A stretch of 64,000 nucleotides of DNA from an uncultured Cohaesibacter sp. (GTDB lineage Bacteria > Pseudomonadota > Alphaproteobacteria > Rhizobiales > Cohaesibacteraceae), in NCBI RefSeq assembly GCF_963682185.1, contig NZ_OY821667.1, positions 726,109 to 790,108 of the forward strand, read 5' to 3'. This document shows positions 18,118 to 27,903 of the stretch, one piece after another. Every line of letters starts with the position of its first letter. Positions within the stretch are counted from its first letter, which is position 1. The position numbers were made by a program, and so were the translations under genes. The notes under the pieces are model-generated. The model saw nothing but the letters and a program-made list of their open reading frames with translations, was not told the origin of the DNA and did no database searches.

Positions 18118-19407
18118 CTAGAGCGCTTTATAGGTCTCATCCAACGCTCCAAGGAACGAGCTTGCATGCTCGCTGAGCTCCTTTGACTGACCTGACAACT
18201 TCACAGAACGTTCGGCCACGGACTTGGCCGCAACTTCAGTTTCCTTGGCAGCCTCTTCAACGCTTCCCAGCGCCGCATTGATCTGCTCCGCACCGCCAGA
18301 AGCTTGCGTGACATTGTCTGCAATTTCCTTGGCAGCCGATGCCTGCTGTTCCACTGCCGTTGCGATGGAAGAGGAAATCTCATTGATATGCGAAATCGTG
18401 CCCGCAATTTTTTCGATCGCAGCGACAGTCTCGCTCGTAGAGGTCTGAATGCCAGAAACCTGTCCCGAAATTTCTTCCGTCGCCTTCGCAGTCTGGTTGG
18501 CGAGATCCTTCACTTCAGCAGCAACCACTGCAAAGCCGCGCCCAGCCTCGCCCGCACGCGCAGCTTCAATCGTCGCGTTGAGCGCAAGCAGGTTGGTTTG
18601 CTCGGCAATTTCCTGAATGAGGCGGATAACATCGCCGATACGGCTTGCCGAGGTGGCCAGCTCGCTAACAACATTGGTCGTGGCCTCGGCTTGACCAGAG
18701 GCTTCATGCACCACTTCGGTTGAAGTTGTCACCTGCCGTCCGATTTCCTCGATCGAGGCGGACAATTCTTCGGTTGCAGACTGAACGGACCGCATATTGT
18801 CAACGGTCTGATTGGTCAGGCCAAACAACGCAGAGGTTTCACTGCTGGTGCGCTGTGCGCCACCAATCATTTGCTCGGCAGTGGCCTGCAGGTCGCCAGC
18901 GGCATCCTGAATGGTCTGAGCAACGCCGCTAACACTATCCTGAAAACTGCTGGAGAGTGTCTGAAAACTGCGGTTCCTTGCGAATGCCGCTTCGCTATTT
19001 TCTGCATCCTGCAGCACGGCGCAAGCATATGGCACATCATCAACCACAGCGACCGATACGTCCACCAGAGAGCCAAAGCTGCCACCATCATATTTATTAT
19101 AGATGATCTTGCCTGACCAACTCCCGGACTTCTGGATAGTCGCTTCGACATCCTTCACATAGTCCTCGACCCGGACTCCACCATATTGCTCCTTGGCCAG
19201 AAGCTCAGAGACCGGTAGACTTTGAATCGCTTGTAGAGATGGATAGCCGGAGGCCTTCAGGAAGGCGTTATTGACATAGACAATGCCTTCACGTCCCGGC
19301 GCCAGACAGTTGATGAATACACCGGACGGAGATCCGCCCATTGCTGCGGCGACAAGATCATTTAATGAAGACCCTTCAGCTGCCTTTTCTTTGCGTAGCC
19401 CAAACAT
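18118..19407 (-). CDS. Cytoplasmic PAS-domain methyl-accepting chemotaxis protein
   Basis: 429 residues with no transmembrane segment. The N-terminal PAS-like sensor (about residues 12-135) has [16 protein letters not shown] and a later [13 protein letters not shown] strand. A long coiled-coil signalling domain (about 150-425) carries the conserved tip [38 protein letters not shown]. It would bind CheA/CheW in the cytoplasm and sense an internal signal such as redox state or a flavin/heme ligand. No cofactor-binding residue can be assigned. It is a single-gene unit. Confidence 0.9.
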   Translation of the reverse strand: MFGLRKEKAAEGSSLNDLVAAAMGGSPSGVFINCLAPGREGIVYVNNAFLKASGYPSLQAIQSLPVSELLAKEQYGGVRVEDYVKDVEATIQKSGSWSGKIIYNKYDGGSFGSLVDVSVAVVDDVPYACAVLQDAENSEAAFARNRSFQTLSSSFQDSVSGVAQTIQDAAGDLQATAEQMIGGAQRTSSETSALFGLTNQTVDNMRSVQSATEELSASIEEIGRQVTTSTEVVHEASGQAEATTNVVSELATSASRIGDVIRLIQEIAEQTNLLALNATIEAARAGEAGRGFAVVAAEVKDLANQTAKATEEISGQVSGIQTSTSETVAAIEKIAGTISHINEISSSIATAVEQQASAAKEIADNVTQASGGAEQINAALGSVEEAAKETEVAAKSVAERSVKLSGQSKELSEHASSFLGALDETYKAL

Positions 19408-20023
19408 CGAAAGCCTCCCAAGACCCTGCTATCAAGAAAACGTTGGACCAAATTGTGCAACCGAATTCTTTGACAAGGTATTAACCGTCTGTGAGGCAAG
19501 GAAAAAATATCGGTATAACAACCAGACAAGCAGAGAAAGCATGGTAATTTTATCAGGATGCATTGCCCGAATCCGACCAGACTCGATGGGGTGCTCTCCA
19601 AGCCTTGATCAGATCGTCAAAACGAAAAGAGAAACACCCCATCTCCAGTCCCCCCCACGGGAACCCTGAATCAGATTGACAAGAGCGAGTTAAATCCGCC
19701 CTGCGCTCAAACTGGCATACACTTGGTGATTGAACGGTGCTTGTAGGCAGCAAGTATGCCAGTGTGCTATTGCTAGCACACCATATTGAAAATCAGCATT
19801 GCTTTTAAAACAGATCTAGAAGGGGAGATTACAGAAAAAAGATCAAGAGAACTAGTACATCTAACAATGATATTATTGACAAATATTGGGTTTTATCCAA
19901 CAAAATAACATAAGAGCTTAAATTACAATCACTTGGGGTAAAAATGGATAGACCACCCCATGTCCGGATGGAAGGATGGAGGATGCTTGAAATCCAGCAC
20001 CCCACCAATCCAAGCCAGCTCCC
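19408..20023. other. 616-base gene-free stretch with a structured centre
   Basis: No coding signal. The centre holds two adjoining inverted repeats. ACTGGCATAC (19711-19720) pairs with GTATGCCAGT (19754-19763), extended by ACTTG/CAAG with a bulge. GTGTGCTA (19762-19769) pairs with TAGCACAC (19774-19781) around TTGC. There is no T-run after them. The rest is AT-rich and includes the chemoreceptor promoter region. Confidence 0.55.
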
Positions 20024-20665
20024 CTATTGAGCAGCCGCTCCTTCCAAATTCACATTGTCATATTGCTTCTGATGAAAATGGATCGCGGGCAACACGATCA
20101 AATCAACAATCTCTATAATGCTATTGAGATTGGGCTGTTGCAGGGTCATGAAAAACTCGCTGCGCATCAGATCAAAAGGCAAATGCTTAATGCGATCAGG
20201 AATAGGCAATATGCTGATTTCACCGCGCTGAATGGCGTTCAGCAGAACCGCATCGAGCACGGAGTTGCTGGCAATAACAATTTTCTCCCTCAGTTCCATG
20301 GGCTTCACAGATGTCTCTCTGTAATATTCCATCAGCTGAGAGGTCAGAACCATCATCAAATGGCCCCGCATTTCACAAACCTGATTAAGAAGCGCGATCA
20401 GGTCATCACGTAAAGACCCTCTGTCAGGAACAATCGGTTTGTTTTGCTGAAAATAGTGCAGAAGAGCCGCTTCAAACAGTTCCACTTTGTTTGACCACCG
20501 TCGATAGACAACCGATCGGCTGGTCTTGGCACGTTTCACAACCCCTTCCACCGTATATTGTTGAAATCCATAGACCAGCACCTCTTCCCATGCCGCATCC
20601 AAAATTGCACGCTCAAGGGCTTCCCCCCGTCGCCGTTTTTTCTTCTCGCTCAAACGCCCCTCCAC
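20024..20665 (-). CDS. TetR/AcrR-family transcriptional regulator
   Basis: 213 residues. The N-terminal TetR helix-turn-helix (ALERAILDAAWEEVLVYGFQ, then VEGVVKRAKTSRSVVYRRWSNK) is at residues 16-65. The C-terminal ligand domain has no recognisable specificity. It is unusually basic at the start (SEKKKRRRG). No divergent partner gene is present, so the target may be itself or distant; a palindrome lies 51 bases upstream. Confidence 0.85.
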   Translation of the reverse strand: MEGRLSEKKKRRRGEALERAILDAAWEEVLVYGFQQYTVEGVVKRAKTSRSVVYRRWSNKVELFEAALLHYFQQNKPIVPDRGSLRDDLIALLNQVCEMRGHLMMVLTSQLMEYYRETSVKPMELREKIVIASNSVLDAVLLNAIQRGEISILPIPDRIKHLPFDLMRSEFFMTLQQPNLNSIIEIVDLIVLPAIHFHQKQYDNVNLEGAAAQ

Positions 20666-20715
20666 CTTAAAAGAAACGAAAACGCTTCCTGCCGACGATA
20701 CACCCGCCCTTTAGA

Positions 20716-20732
20716 TACAGTACCGTACTTTA
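20716..20732. promoter_or_regulatory. Palindrome upstream of TetR gene (candidate self-operator)
   Basis: TACAGTACCGTACTTTA: AGTAC (20719-20723), centre C, GTACT (20725-20729), with matching TA on both outer sides. The size and position before a tetR-type gene fit an autoregulatory site. Confidence 0.45.
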
Positions 20733-20841
20733 AGTTTCAAGTATGATATTCCAGATGCAAACATCATACAATTCAACATTACCCATTCACGGTCAATTCG
20801 CAGAACTGCACAAACAGCTGCGAACCCCATGGTCAAAAAGG

Positions 20842-20871
20842 AAAAGCATGCAGATTGGTCTGCATGCTTTT
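20842..20871 (-). terminator. Terminator after fructokinase
   Basis: AAAAGCATGCAGA (20842-20854) and TCTGCATGCTTTT (20859-20871) form a perfect 13-bp stem with a 4-base loop. Read leftward it continues TTTTCCTTTTTG, a good U-rich tail, about 70 bases after the kinase stop. Confidence 0.88.
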
Positions 20872-20943
20872 GGTTGAGAATGAAAGATCTGTGCGCAGCC
20901 AGAGTGCCCCAGAAAGACAGGAGAAAGACTGCAGAAGAACTGG

Positions 20944-21885
20944 CTAAAGCTCTCTCGCCCAAGGCGGATTGGCGCCTTTGCGGGAAACGGTAACCGCCGC
21001 CACCCGCGCAGCAAAAGCCATAGCCTCACCGATCTGATCATCGGAAACGCCCTTGAGAGCCTCTTTGCTCAACAGGCCCATTTCATCCAGTTTGGCCAGA
21101 ATACCGGCATTGAAGGTGTCACCGGCCCCAACGGTATCAACTACACTGACCCGCTCGGATGGCGCAGAGATCGTTCGCCCATCAGCAAGATAGGCAGTGG
21201 CACCCTCCGCGCCTTTGGTGATCAGAATGATCGTCGGCCCCAGCTTCTTAACTTCAGCGACCTGCTCATCCAGCGTATGAAGATCTGGGAAGAACCAAGC
21301 AATATCTTCATCCGAAAGTTTCACGATGTCACTATGCGCCATCATGGAGCAGATGCGCGCACGATAGACATCGGCATCCTCGATGAAGCCCGGCCTCACA
21401 TTCGGGTCCATCATGATGACATGGTCTTCCGCTTCCCGAAGAGCGATTGCCTGATAAGTGCGCGCGCAAGGCTCGACAGCGAGGCTGATGCCGCCAAAAA
21501 ACAGGGCGTCGATGGATGCGGGCACGGCCCCCACATTCTCAATCGACAGCATGCGACCGGCGGAATTCTCGTCGTAGAAATGATAGGTCGCGTGTCCATC
21601 AACCAGCTTGACAAAAGCCAAGGTCGTCGGCCGCTTACTCACCTCACTCAGGCTTGCCCCGACACCGCTCTGCTCCAGAGAATCCCGGATTTGCTCTCCG
21701 AACAGATCAGACGATAGACCAGTCAGGAATTCAGCTGGCACCCCCAAGCGCCCCAAGGCGATCGCAGTGTTGAAAACAGCCCCTCCCGAGCAGGGCTCAT
21801 AGGTCAGCGTTCCCTCCACACTCTTGGTGGGTATCATGTCAATCAACGCTTCTCCGCAGCATATGATTCTCGGCCCGTAGGTCAC
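20944..21885 (-). CDS. PfkB-family sugar kinase, probable fructokinase
   Basis: 313 residues. It starts with IICCGEALIDMIP, has the PfkB signature 1 region (GGAVFNTAIALGRLG, residues 34-48) and signature 2 DTVGAGDTFNAGIL (about 255-268) with the catalytic Asp of GAGD. It phosphorylates a sugar with ATP. It resembles fructokinases more than ribokinases or KDG kinases, but specificity is inferred. It lies 49 bases after a LacI regulator on the same strand and opposite a D-lyxose/mannose isomerase. Isomerase plus kinase could turn mannose to fructose to fructose-6-P, or lyxose to xylulose to xylulose-5-P. Confidence 0.8.
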   Translation of the reverse strand: MTYGPRIICCGEALIDMIPTKSVEGTLTYEPCSGGAVFNTAIALGRLGVPAEFLTGLSSDLFGEQIRDSLEQSGVGASLSEVSKRPTTLAFVKLVDGHATYHFYDENSAGRMLSIENVGAVPASIDALFFGGISLAVEPCARTYQAIALREAEDHVIMMDPNVRPGFIEDADVYRARICSMMAHSDIVKLSDEDIAWFFPDLHTLDEQVAEVKKLGPTIILITKGAEGATAYLADGRTISAPSERVSVVDTVGAGDTFNAGILAKLDEMGLLSKEALKGVSDDQIGEAMAFAARVAAVTVSRKGANPPWAREL

Positions 21886-21934
21886 TGTTTAAATCCTCCC
21901 TGATAAACCGGTTCAGCCCAGCCTATTGCTTCGC

Positions 21935-22951
21935 TCAGACATTCTGAAAACTGAAGATCGGCTCCTGTACAATTTGTGAAACGCCCTCACTGCTCCCGTC
22001 CAATATGGATAGCAGCGTTTTGCCCATCAGCACGCCCGCATTCTCTATATCCTCATACACCCGATCGAGCGTCGGCGAGATCTGCTCCAGAATGGGACTG
22101 TTTGTTTTCACCACCGCCTGATAGTCGACGCCACGTTTGAGGCCGATATTGCGCAACCCTGCATTCAGCGCCAGATAGCTGGTCTCGCCGGGGCAAATGA
22201 AGCCGAAGACATCGCCTTCCTTGCGATCAGACAACAGCTCCACCGCCCATGAGCGGATGGCTTCAAGATTGGAGTCCAGCGTGACCGTGTCCGGAATAAC
22301 ATAGTCCAGACCTGCCTGCCGCACGGCCCGCATGAAACCGTAGCGCAGATGCTGGTGGAAGGTGAAGCCCTCCTGCGGCAGGATCATGGAAAGACGGTTA
22401 CAGCCAAGATCTGCTAATCTGTTGGCAGCCTGAAAGGCAAAATCCTCATTGTTGAAGTCAATGAAACTATGCTTCTGCGAGAAATCCGTGCGCCCATGCG
22501 ACACAAAAGGGAACTTCTTTTCAAGCAAATAGCGGATACGTTCATCGAAATTACGCGTCCGCGTCAGCACCAGCCCATCCGCCAAACCGTTGCGCACCAC
22601 ATATTTGATTGGAGCGATATCATCTCCACCAGAAAATGTGGGCGTTATGATCAAATGATAGCCAGATCCCTCCAGAGAGCGGGTCAACCCCTCGATCATG
22701 CTGTTGCCAAACCCGAAAATCTCGTCATGTGGGCTCAACATCAGGCCGATGACGCGCGTCTTTCCGGTTCTGAGCCGCTGGGCCGCACGGTCTGGCACAT
22801 AGCCGATTTCCTCGGCAACCTTGGCCACCTGCTGTCGCGTGGCCTCGGCGATCTTGGGGTCCCCCTTAAGGGCACGAGAAACGGTGGTAACCGCCAGCCC
22901 CATGATTTGCGCAATCGTCTTTTGCGTCGGCTTGGTAGACCCTTGCTGCAT
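21935..22951 (-). CDS. LacI-family transcriptional regulator
   Basis: 338 residues. N-terminal LacI HTH (TIAQIMGLAVTTVSRALKGD, residues 12-31), hinge region (IGYVPDRAAQRLRTGKT), then a periplasmic-binding-like sensor domain (VIGLMLSPHDEIFGFGNSMIEGL..). It is the first gene of the leftward unit with the sugar kinase and is divergent from the D-lyxose isomerase, so it is likely the local switch for that sugar. A 13-bp inverted repeat ATTCAGCCTGAAT (22976-22988) just upstream may be its own operator. Confidence 0.9.
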   Translation of the reverse strand: MQQGSTKPTQKTIAQIMGLAVTTVSRALKGDPKIAEATRQQVAKVAEEIGYVPDRAAQRLRTGKTRVIGLMLSPHDEIFGFGNSMIEGLTRSLEGSGYHLIITPTFSGGDDIAPIKYVVRNGLADGLVLTRTRNFDERIRYLLEKKFPFVSHGRTDFSQKHSFIDFNNEDFAFQAANRLADLGCNRLSMILPQEGFTFHQHLRYGFMRAVRQAGLDYVIPDTVTLDSNLEAIRSWAVELLSDRKEGDVFGFICPGETSYLALNAGLRNIGLKRGVDYQAVVKTNSPILEQISPTLDRVYEDIENAGVLMGKTLLSILDGSSEGVSQIVQEPIFSFQNV

Positions 22952-22975
22952 GAAATCCCTTCAATGGCACGCGCT

Positions 22976-22988
22976 ATTCAGCCTGAAT
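22976..22988. promoter_or_regulatory. Inverted repeat in front of the LacI gene
   Basis: ATTCAG-C-CTGAAT, perfect with a single central base, 25 bases before the LacI start in the 228-base divergent region. It has an odd-numbered centre, unlike most LacI-type operators, so this is tentative. Confidence 0.3.
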
Positions 22989-23179
22989 GGCAAAATTTAA
23001 TACGTAACTTTTTTGATCAAGAATGAAGACTATGCTATTTTTTTCCCAATTACAAACAGTTAGAGATTTATCCAACCTAGCTATTGTAACGATATAAAAT
23101 TCTCTCGATTTGCCCTATACTACCTTCAATTGCAGCGTTGCAGTCAATTTTCTAACAGCGAATTCAGAGAGCAGCTTTG

Positions 23180-23860
23180 ATGAAACGTTCCCATGTCAAT
23201 GAAATCCTGAAAGAGGCCGACAGCTTCATTCGATCCTTCGGCTACATTCTGCCACCCTTTGCCTATCTCTCTCCTGAAGAGATGAAGGCCACCGACCATA
23301 GCCTCTATGTCGAGCGCGCCATGGGATGGGATATCACCGATTACGGACTTGGGAAGTTCGACGAGCTTGGCCTGTTTCTGTTCACCGTGCGCAACGGCAT
23401 TGCAGACGACCTCAAACGCGGCAAAGGCATGCTCTATGCGGAGAAGATCATGATCAGCCGCAAAGACCAGCTTTCCCCGATGCATCGCCATTATCTGAAG
23501 GCCGAAGACATCATCAACCGCGGCGGCGGCAAGCTGGTGCTTGAACTCTGGGCGCCGAATGAAGAAGGGACAATCGATCGCGAAAAAGATGTCGTGGTTC
23601 CCATTGACGGCCGTATGAAGACTCTCAAGGCGGGCAGCCACCTCAAGCTGGATCCGGGTGAAAGCATCACGCTGATGCCGGGCGTCTGGCATTCCTTCTG
23701 GGGAGAAGGCGACGATGTGCTGATCGGAGAGGTATCTACCGTCAATGACGACAAGACCGACAACTGGTTCGAAATGGATATCGGTCGCTTCTCCTCCATC
23801 GAAGAAGACGAAGCACCTCGCCACCTGCTCGTCTCCGACTATGAGACATTCCTGAGTTAA
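23180..23860 (+). CDS. D-lyxose/D-mannose isomerase family protein (cupin fold)
   Basis: 226 residues matching the D-lyxose ketol-isomerase family: GWDITDYGLGKFDELGLFLFTVRNG, LYAEKIMISRKDQLSPMHRHYLKAEDIINRGGG (metal-binding His-x-His and Glu), and LMPGVWHSFWGEGDDVLIGEVSTVNDD. Known members need Mn2+ and interconvert D-lyxose/D-xylulose and often D-mannose/D-fructose. ATG 23180 is chosen; a TTG one codon upstream is also in frame. It is divergent from a LacI regulator and fructokinase, which gives a plausible two-step path. Confidence 0.82.
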   Translation: MKRSHVNEILKEADSFIRSFGYILPPFAYLSPEEMKATDHSLYVERAMGWDITDYGLGKFDELGLFLFTVRNGIADDLKRGKGMLYAEKIMISRKDQLSPMHRHYLKAEDIINRGGGKLVLELWAPNEEGTIDREKDVVVPIDGRMKTLKAGSHLKLDPGESITLMPGVWHSFWGEGDDVLIGEVSTVNDDKTDNWFEMDIGRFSSIEEDEAPRHLLVSDYETFLS

Positions 23861-23885
23861 AATCCGCAGAAGACGAGACATAAAA

Positions 23886-23923
23886 AAACACCCGCAAGCT
23901 GAATAGACTTGCGGGTGTTTTCA
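23886..23923. terminator. Bidirectional terminator between the isomerase and the nucleotidase
   Basis: AAACACCCGCAAG (23886-23898) and CTTGCGGGTGTTT (23908-23920), 9-base loop, A-run on the left and T-run on the right. It serves both converging genes. Confidence 0.92.
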
Positions 23924-23944
23924 TTTCCAACGGAATAGGCCGAT

Positions 23945-25924
23945 TTACAGCGAGATACGATAAACCCCGAAGCCGGCTTCGCTGGTCTCGCCGGTTGCCT
24001 CGATGGAAACCGCTTCTACATCCTCGACGAAAGCAGCCGCTTTCGGCCCTGTTTCAAACAGAACCGTCGTGTCTGCCAGAGGAGCCAGAGACCAGTTGGA
24101 ATCTGCAGTCGGGTTTACAGTCCCCTTCTCGACAATGTAGCGCACAATCACATCGCGGTTGGTATCCGGCGCGGTCAGAATGATGGTGGAGCCATCACAG
24201 CCCGGGAAGTGGCCGCCACCGCCAGCGCGATAGTTGTTGGTTGCCACAATGAACTCGGCTTCAGGGTCAACCGGTTTGCCGTCATACATCAGATCGACGA
24301 TACGGTTGGCATCGGGATTGATTTCTTCCTTTCCGTCAGAAGAATATTTTGACGGCTGGGAAATATCGATCTTGTAGGTCACTCCGTCGATCACGTCGAA
24401 ATTGTAGGATGGGAAGTCTGGATTGAGCAGGGTCTGATCCTTGCCACCGGCTTCCACCTGATTGAAGATCCCGGCGGAACGCTCAAGCCAATCCTTGACC
24501 TGCTGACCGGTGACTTTCACCGCCCGTGCGGTGTTGGGATAGAGATAGAGGTCAGCCACATTCTTGATGGCGACCGGGCCGGCTGGCACATCGGTGTAAT
24601 AATCAGGTCCACCACGACCGCCGCACTTGAACGGAGCAGCAGCGGAAAGCAGCGGCAGCCCTTCAAACTCGGACCCCTTCAGCATCTGCGCGGTGTACCA
24701 GAGCTGCGCATTGGAGACGATCTGCACGGATGGATCATCGGCCACCAGCGCGAAATAGGAATAAAGCGCTGAAGCAGCTTCTCCCACCGGACGGCGGATA
24801 TAATCAAGGGTTTCCTCATGGGTTTTCTGGACAGGTGCCAGAACCGACGCCACACTTTCCACCAGCGGAATATATTTCCGCTTTTCGCGCTTGTAGATCG
24901 GACGGGCCTCGGACACATGCGAAGCGATGGCCCATTTGCCATCTTCATTCTTCTCAAGCAGCAGATCGATCAACCCCAGATGCGAGCCCCAGAAGCCAGC
25001 CATAACAGCCGGTTTGTCCATCAAGGTGCCTTTCTCGTTGTCGACGCCCTTGATGTCGGCATAGTTGCCAGGAAAGACACGGTGATGATGGCCGGTAAAG
25101 ACAACGTCGACATCCTTCACACCGGCCAGATAGAGAGCGGCGTTTTCCATCCCTTCGGAATAACCACCACCGGCAATGCCCGAATGGCATAAAGCAATGA
25201 TCAGTTCGGCACCCTCTTCCTTCATTTGCGGCACATAGGCTTCGGCTGTCTTGACGATATCGCGCGTCATGACCTTGCCTTCCAGATTGGCCATATCCCA
25301 TGTCATGATCTGCGGCGGCACAAAGCCAATAAAGCCAAGCTTGATGGCATGCTCGTTGCCATCACCATCCTTGATCGTCTTTTCAAGAATTTCATAAGGC
25401 TTGATCAGGGTTTTGTCCTTGGTGGGGTCAGCTCCGAGCGTATCACCCATGGCGATATTGGCGCAAACAAAGGGGAAGTTCGCCCCGGCGAGCGCCTTCT
25501 TGAGAAAATCGAGGCCATAGTTGAATTCATGGTTGCCAAGGGTTGCCATGTCATAGCCAAGGGTATTCATGGCCGCCATCATTGGATGCAGCTGATCCCC
25601 CTCAAACCCGCGTTCATAGGCAACATAATCCCCCATCGGATTGCCCTGAATAAGATCCCCGTTGTCCAGCAACATGGAATTGGACGCTTCGGCGCGAATG
25701 TCATTGATCAGCGCTGCGGTGCGCGCAAGACCGGCCGAATCCGTTGGCTTGTCACCGTAATAATCATAAGGAAAAATCGCGACGTGAATGTCGGTCGTCT
25801 CCATCAGACGCAAATGGGCCTGACCAGCCTTTGCAAAGGCGGAAAAAGGATGCAAAGCAATCAGCGCGCCTGCGCCAGCAGCACCAGCCAGAAAGCGACG
25901 ACGGGAAAGTGAGAGTGTGGACAT
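23945..25924 (-). CDS. cpdB: 2',3'-cyclic-nucleotide 2'-phosphodiesterase / 3'-nucleotidase
   Basis: 659 residues. It has a Tat-type signal ([20 protein letters not shown]) for export in folded form. The N-terminal metallophosphatase domain has [44 protein letters not shown] and TGHHH metal ligands; the C-terminal 5'-nucleotidase domain has [15 protein letters not shown]. It frees nucleosides and phosphate from RNA breakdown products in the periplasm. The start is ATG 25924 with AAGGAG 9 bases before it. It is a single-gene unit. Confidence 0.92.
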   Translation of the reverse strand: MSTLSLSRRRFLAGAAGAGALIALHPFSAFAKAGQAHLRLMETTDIHVAIFPYDYYGDKPTDSAGLARTAALINDIRAEASNSMLLDNGDLIQGNPMGDYVAYERGFEGDQLHPMMAAMNTLGYDMATLGNHEFNYGLDFLKKALAGANFPFVCANIAMGDTLGADPTKDKTLIKPYEILEKTIKDGDGNEHAIKLGFIGFVPPQIMTWDMANLEGKVMTRDIVKTAEAYVPQMKEEGAELIIALCHSGIAGGGYSEGMENAALYLAGVKDVDVVFTGHHHRVFPGNYADIKGVDNEKGTLMDKPAVMAGFWGSHLGLIDLLLEKNEDGKWAIASHVSEARPIYKREKRKYIPLVESVASVLAPVQKTHEETLDYIRRPVGEAASALYSYFALVADDPSVQIVSNAQLWYTAQMLKGSEFEGLPLLSAAAPFKCGGRGGPDYYTDVPAGPVAIKNVADLYLYPNTARAVKVTGQQVKDWLERSAGIFNQVEAGGKDQTLLNPDFPSYNFDVIDGVTYKIDISQPSKYSSDGKEEINPDANRIVDLMYDGKPVDPEAEFIVATNNYRAGGGGHFPGCDGSTIILTAPDTNRDVIVRYIVEKGTVNPTADSNWSLAPLADTTVLFETGPKAAAFVEDVEAVSIEATGETSEAGFGVYRISL

Positions 25925-26232
25925 AATCAAGCGCTCCTTGGATTAAAATAGACACTTCATTGAAAACACGGGCGAAATAGGCATCAAACAGACAACCAGC
26001 CCCGCAATGCGAGCAAAGACCGAGCGAGTGCAGGCCAACAGCATCTCCTCAGAACGGTTTTCGCTCCAATACCAACAAACAAGTTGTAGAGTTTATGTGC
26101 TTTTATTGTGACGCACACAGGCCTTCGCGCCAATCGGGAAGAAAGTCACAGATAATATGGCATGGGACAGAAAGAGAAAGGCCCTCTCCCTCTCTCTTGT
26201 CCCTTCATTGGCAACAACCCTATCGCGAATGG
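25925..26232. other. Gene-free stretch upstream of cpdB
   Basis: 308 bases between the cpdB start and the end of a leftward TetR gene. It must carry the cpdB promoter. No repeat, hairpin with T-run, or coding sequence was recognised. Confidence 0.6.
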
Positions 26233-26820
26233 TCATCGGTCAAGCGGCAGGCCATGAAGAAAGAGCTGAAGGCTGAAGTCCACATGATTGCGAATCTGCT
26301 CAGCCGTCATTCCCTCCCCCCTGCGCATCAGCAACGGCGTCCGCTCGGAAAGCAGCATGGCGTTATACATGTGCGCATAGGCCTTTGCGTCTGGCTCTGG
26401 TAGATACTGACTAAGAAAAAGCGTGAGTTTGCCTAGCCAATAGGGCTGTGCGTGGAAACGAAACAAATCGCCAAGCTCGCTGCTATGCCTGCTTTCCGAT
26501 AGCATCAAGCGAAACAATGCCAGATTTCTAGACCGCATATGACGCGTCAGGAATGCGACCCCATAAAGGCGTAATTCTTCAGCCAGATCTCCCTCGCTTG
26601 AGAAGAAGAACTCTGTTTCATCTTCATCGAAACGACCAAGAAGCGCAGTAAACAGCGACACTTTGGAAGGGAAGTAGCGATAAACCGTCTGCTTGGTGAC
26701 CCCAGCCTCCAGCGCCACGGCATCCATGGTGGTGCCACTATAGCCATTGGCCAGAAACAGCCGTTCGGCAGCCTCTACGATGGTTTTTTGTTTCAAACGG
26801 ATTTTCTCGGCAACTTTCAT
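26233..26820 (-). CDS. TetR-family regulator divergent from an EamA transporter
   Basis: 195 residues. TetR HTH at about residues 10-57 (TIVEAAERLFLANGYSGTTMDAVALEAGVTKQTVYRYFPSK). The C-terminal half resembles the AefR-like domain common in regulators of efflux pumps (FLSQYLPEPDAKAYAHMYNAMLLSERTPLL). It is divergent from the EamA transporter 82 bases away with a palindrome between, so it most likely represses that transporter and itself. Confidence 0.88.
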   Translation of the reverse strand: MKVAEKIRLKQKTIVEAAERLFLANGYSGTTMDAVALEAGVTKQTVYRYFPSKVSLFTALLGRFDEDETEFFFSSEGDLAEELRLYGVAFLTRHMRSRNLALFRLMLSESRHSSELGDLFRFHAQPYWLGKLTLFLSQYLPEPDAKAYAHMYNAMLLSERTPLLMRRGEGMTAEQIRNHVDFSLQLFLHGLPLDR

Positions 26821-26846
26821 AAGAACACCAACAGAGCTTGAAAATC

Positions 26847-26860
26847 ATACTAACCAGTAT
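26847..26860. promoter_or_regulatory. Inverted repeat between TetR and EamA genes (candidate operator)
   Basis: ATACT (26847-26851), AACC, AGTAT (26856-26860). It sits near the middle of the 82-base divergent region and overlaps probable promoter sequence (TATTAT at 26859-26864). Confidence 0.5.
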
Positions 26861-26902
26861 TATGTTCAAATTCTTGAAAATACAAGTCAGGATTAATCAT
26901 CA

Positions 26903-27781
26903 ATGACACATCACGAAAAAGGTCTAACCTATCTTCTGGTCGCCGCTGCTCTCATGAGTTTGGATGCGGTCTTTATTCGCCTGTCCGGCCTGCATGGCTT
27001 TGCTCCGTCTTTCCTGTTCGGCGTCTTCTCGCTGATCTCGATGACGCTGCTGACCCGCATCCGGGAAGGCCATCTGCTTCCCGTCATCAAGGCCGGTGGC
27101 TTCATGCTGTTTGTCTCTGGCGCCATCATGGGCGTCAGCGGAACAGCCTTTACCCTTGCGGTGCAAAAGACAACCGTCGCCAATGTTCTGCTCATCATGA
27201 GCGTAACGCCCATTCTCTCAGCCATCTTCAGCTGGATATTCCTTAAGGAGCGCCTGCAGAAGCAGACCTTCTTTGCCATCCTCCTCTCCATGGCTGGCAT
27301 GTATATCATCGTGCGAGGCTCTCTGGCATCAGGTGGTATCGCTGGCGACCTGATCGCGCTCACCGCATCGCTGGCCGTATCCTTGAATTTCGTCGTCTGG
27401 CGCAAATTCAGCCAGCTCAACCGCTCTCTGGTGGTCGGCGCTGGCGGGTTGTTCATTGGCCTGTTTGCGGTTCCCTTCATCAACGTGGGCGACTTTGATA
27501 TGTATGGCGTGCTGATCATGATGGTCATGGGCCTGTTTACCGCCCCTGTCGGCCGCATGCTGAATGCCATGGCCACCCGCCTTATCTCCGCTCCGGAAGT
27601 CAGCCTCATCGCACAGATCAAGATTGTCATCGCACCGGTGATCATCTGGGCTCTGTTCGGAGAAGTTCCTAGTGAGGCAACCTTCATAGGCGGCAGCCTC
27701 ATTCTGCTTGCCGCCTTGGGTCAGCCACTTCTCAAACTCTATCAAATGAAACGAGCACCGACACCGGCCATCGCAGAATAA
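26903..27781 (+). CDS. EamA/DMT-superfamily transporter
   Basis: 292 residues, ten predicted transmembrane helices in two EamA repeats (first ending about residue 135, VRGSLASGGI; second about 150-280, LIALTASLAVSLNFVVWRKF..). The family mostly exports small metabolites or amino acids. The first half holds the typical MSVTPILSAIFSWIFLKERLQKQ motif. Control by the divergent TetR protein suggests export of a substrate that is also the inducer; the substrate is unknown. Confidence 0.88.
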   Translation: MTHHEKGLTYLLVAAALMSLDAVFIRLSGLHGFAPSFLFGVFSLISMTLLTRIREGHLLPVIKAGGFMLFVSGAIMGVSGTAFTLAVQKTTVANVLLIMSVTPILSAIFSWIFLKERLQKQTFFAILLSMAGMYIIVRGSLASGGIAGDLIALTASLAVSLNFVVWRKFSQLNRSLVVGAGGLFIGLFAVPFINVGDFDMYGVLIMMVMGLFTAPVGRMLNAMATRLISAPEVSLIAQIKIVIAPVIIWALFGEVPSEATFIGGSLILLAALGQPLLKLYQMKRAPTPAIAE

Positions 27782-27828
27782 GAACAGACTGACCATCTGC
27801 TCAAGGACCAAATTCGTGACCCAAAAAG

Positions 27829-27865
27829 AAAGCGCAACCTGCATCTGGCAGGCTGCGCTTTTCTC
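27829..27865. terminator. Terminator between EamA gene and cellobiose phosphorylase
   Basis: AAAGCGCA (27829-27836) then ACCTGC, loop, GGCAGGC, TGCGCTTTT (27854-27862), with T-rich sequence on the right and A-rich on the left. It can act for both converging genes. Confidence 0.8.
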
Positions 27866-27903
27866 TTTAGCAGCGGAGCAAAACAGCTCCTGAGATGGAC
27901 CTG

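Noticed and set aside
23001-23006. TACGTA in the LacI/isomerase divergent region as an operator
   Set aside because: Only six bases of symmetry, flanks do not match.
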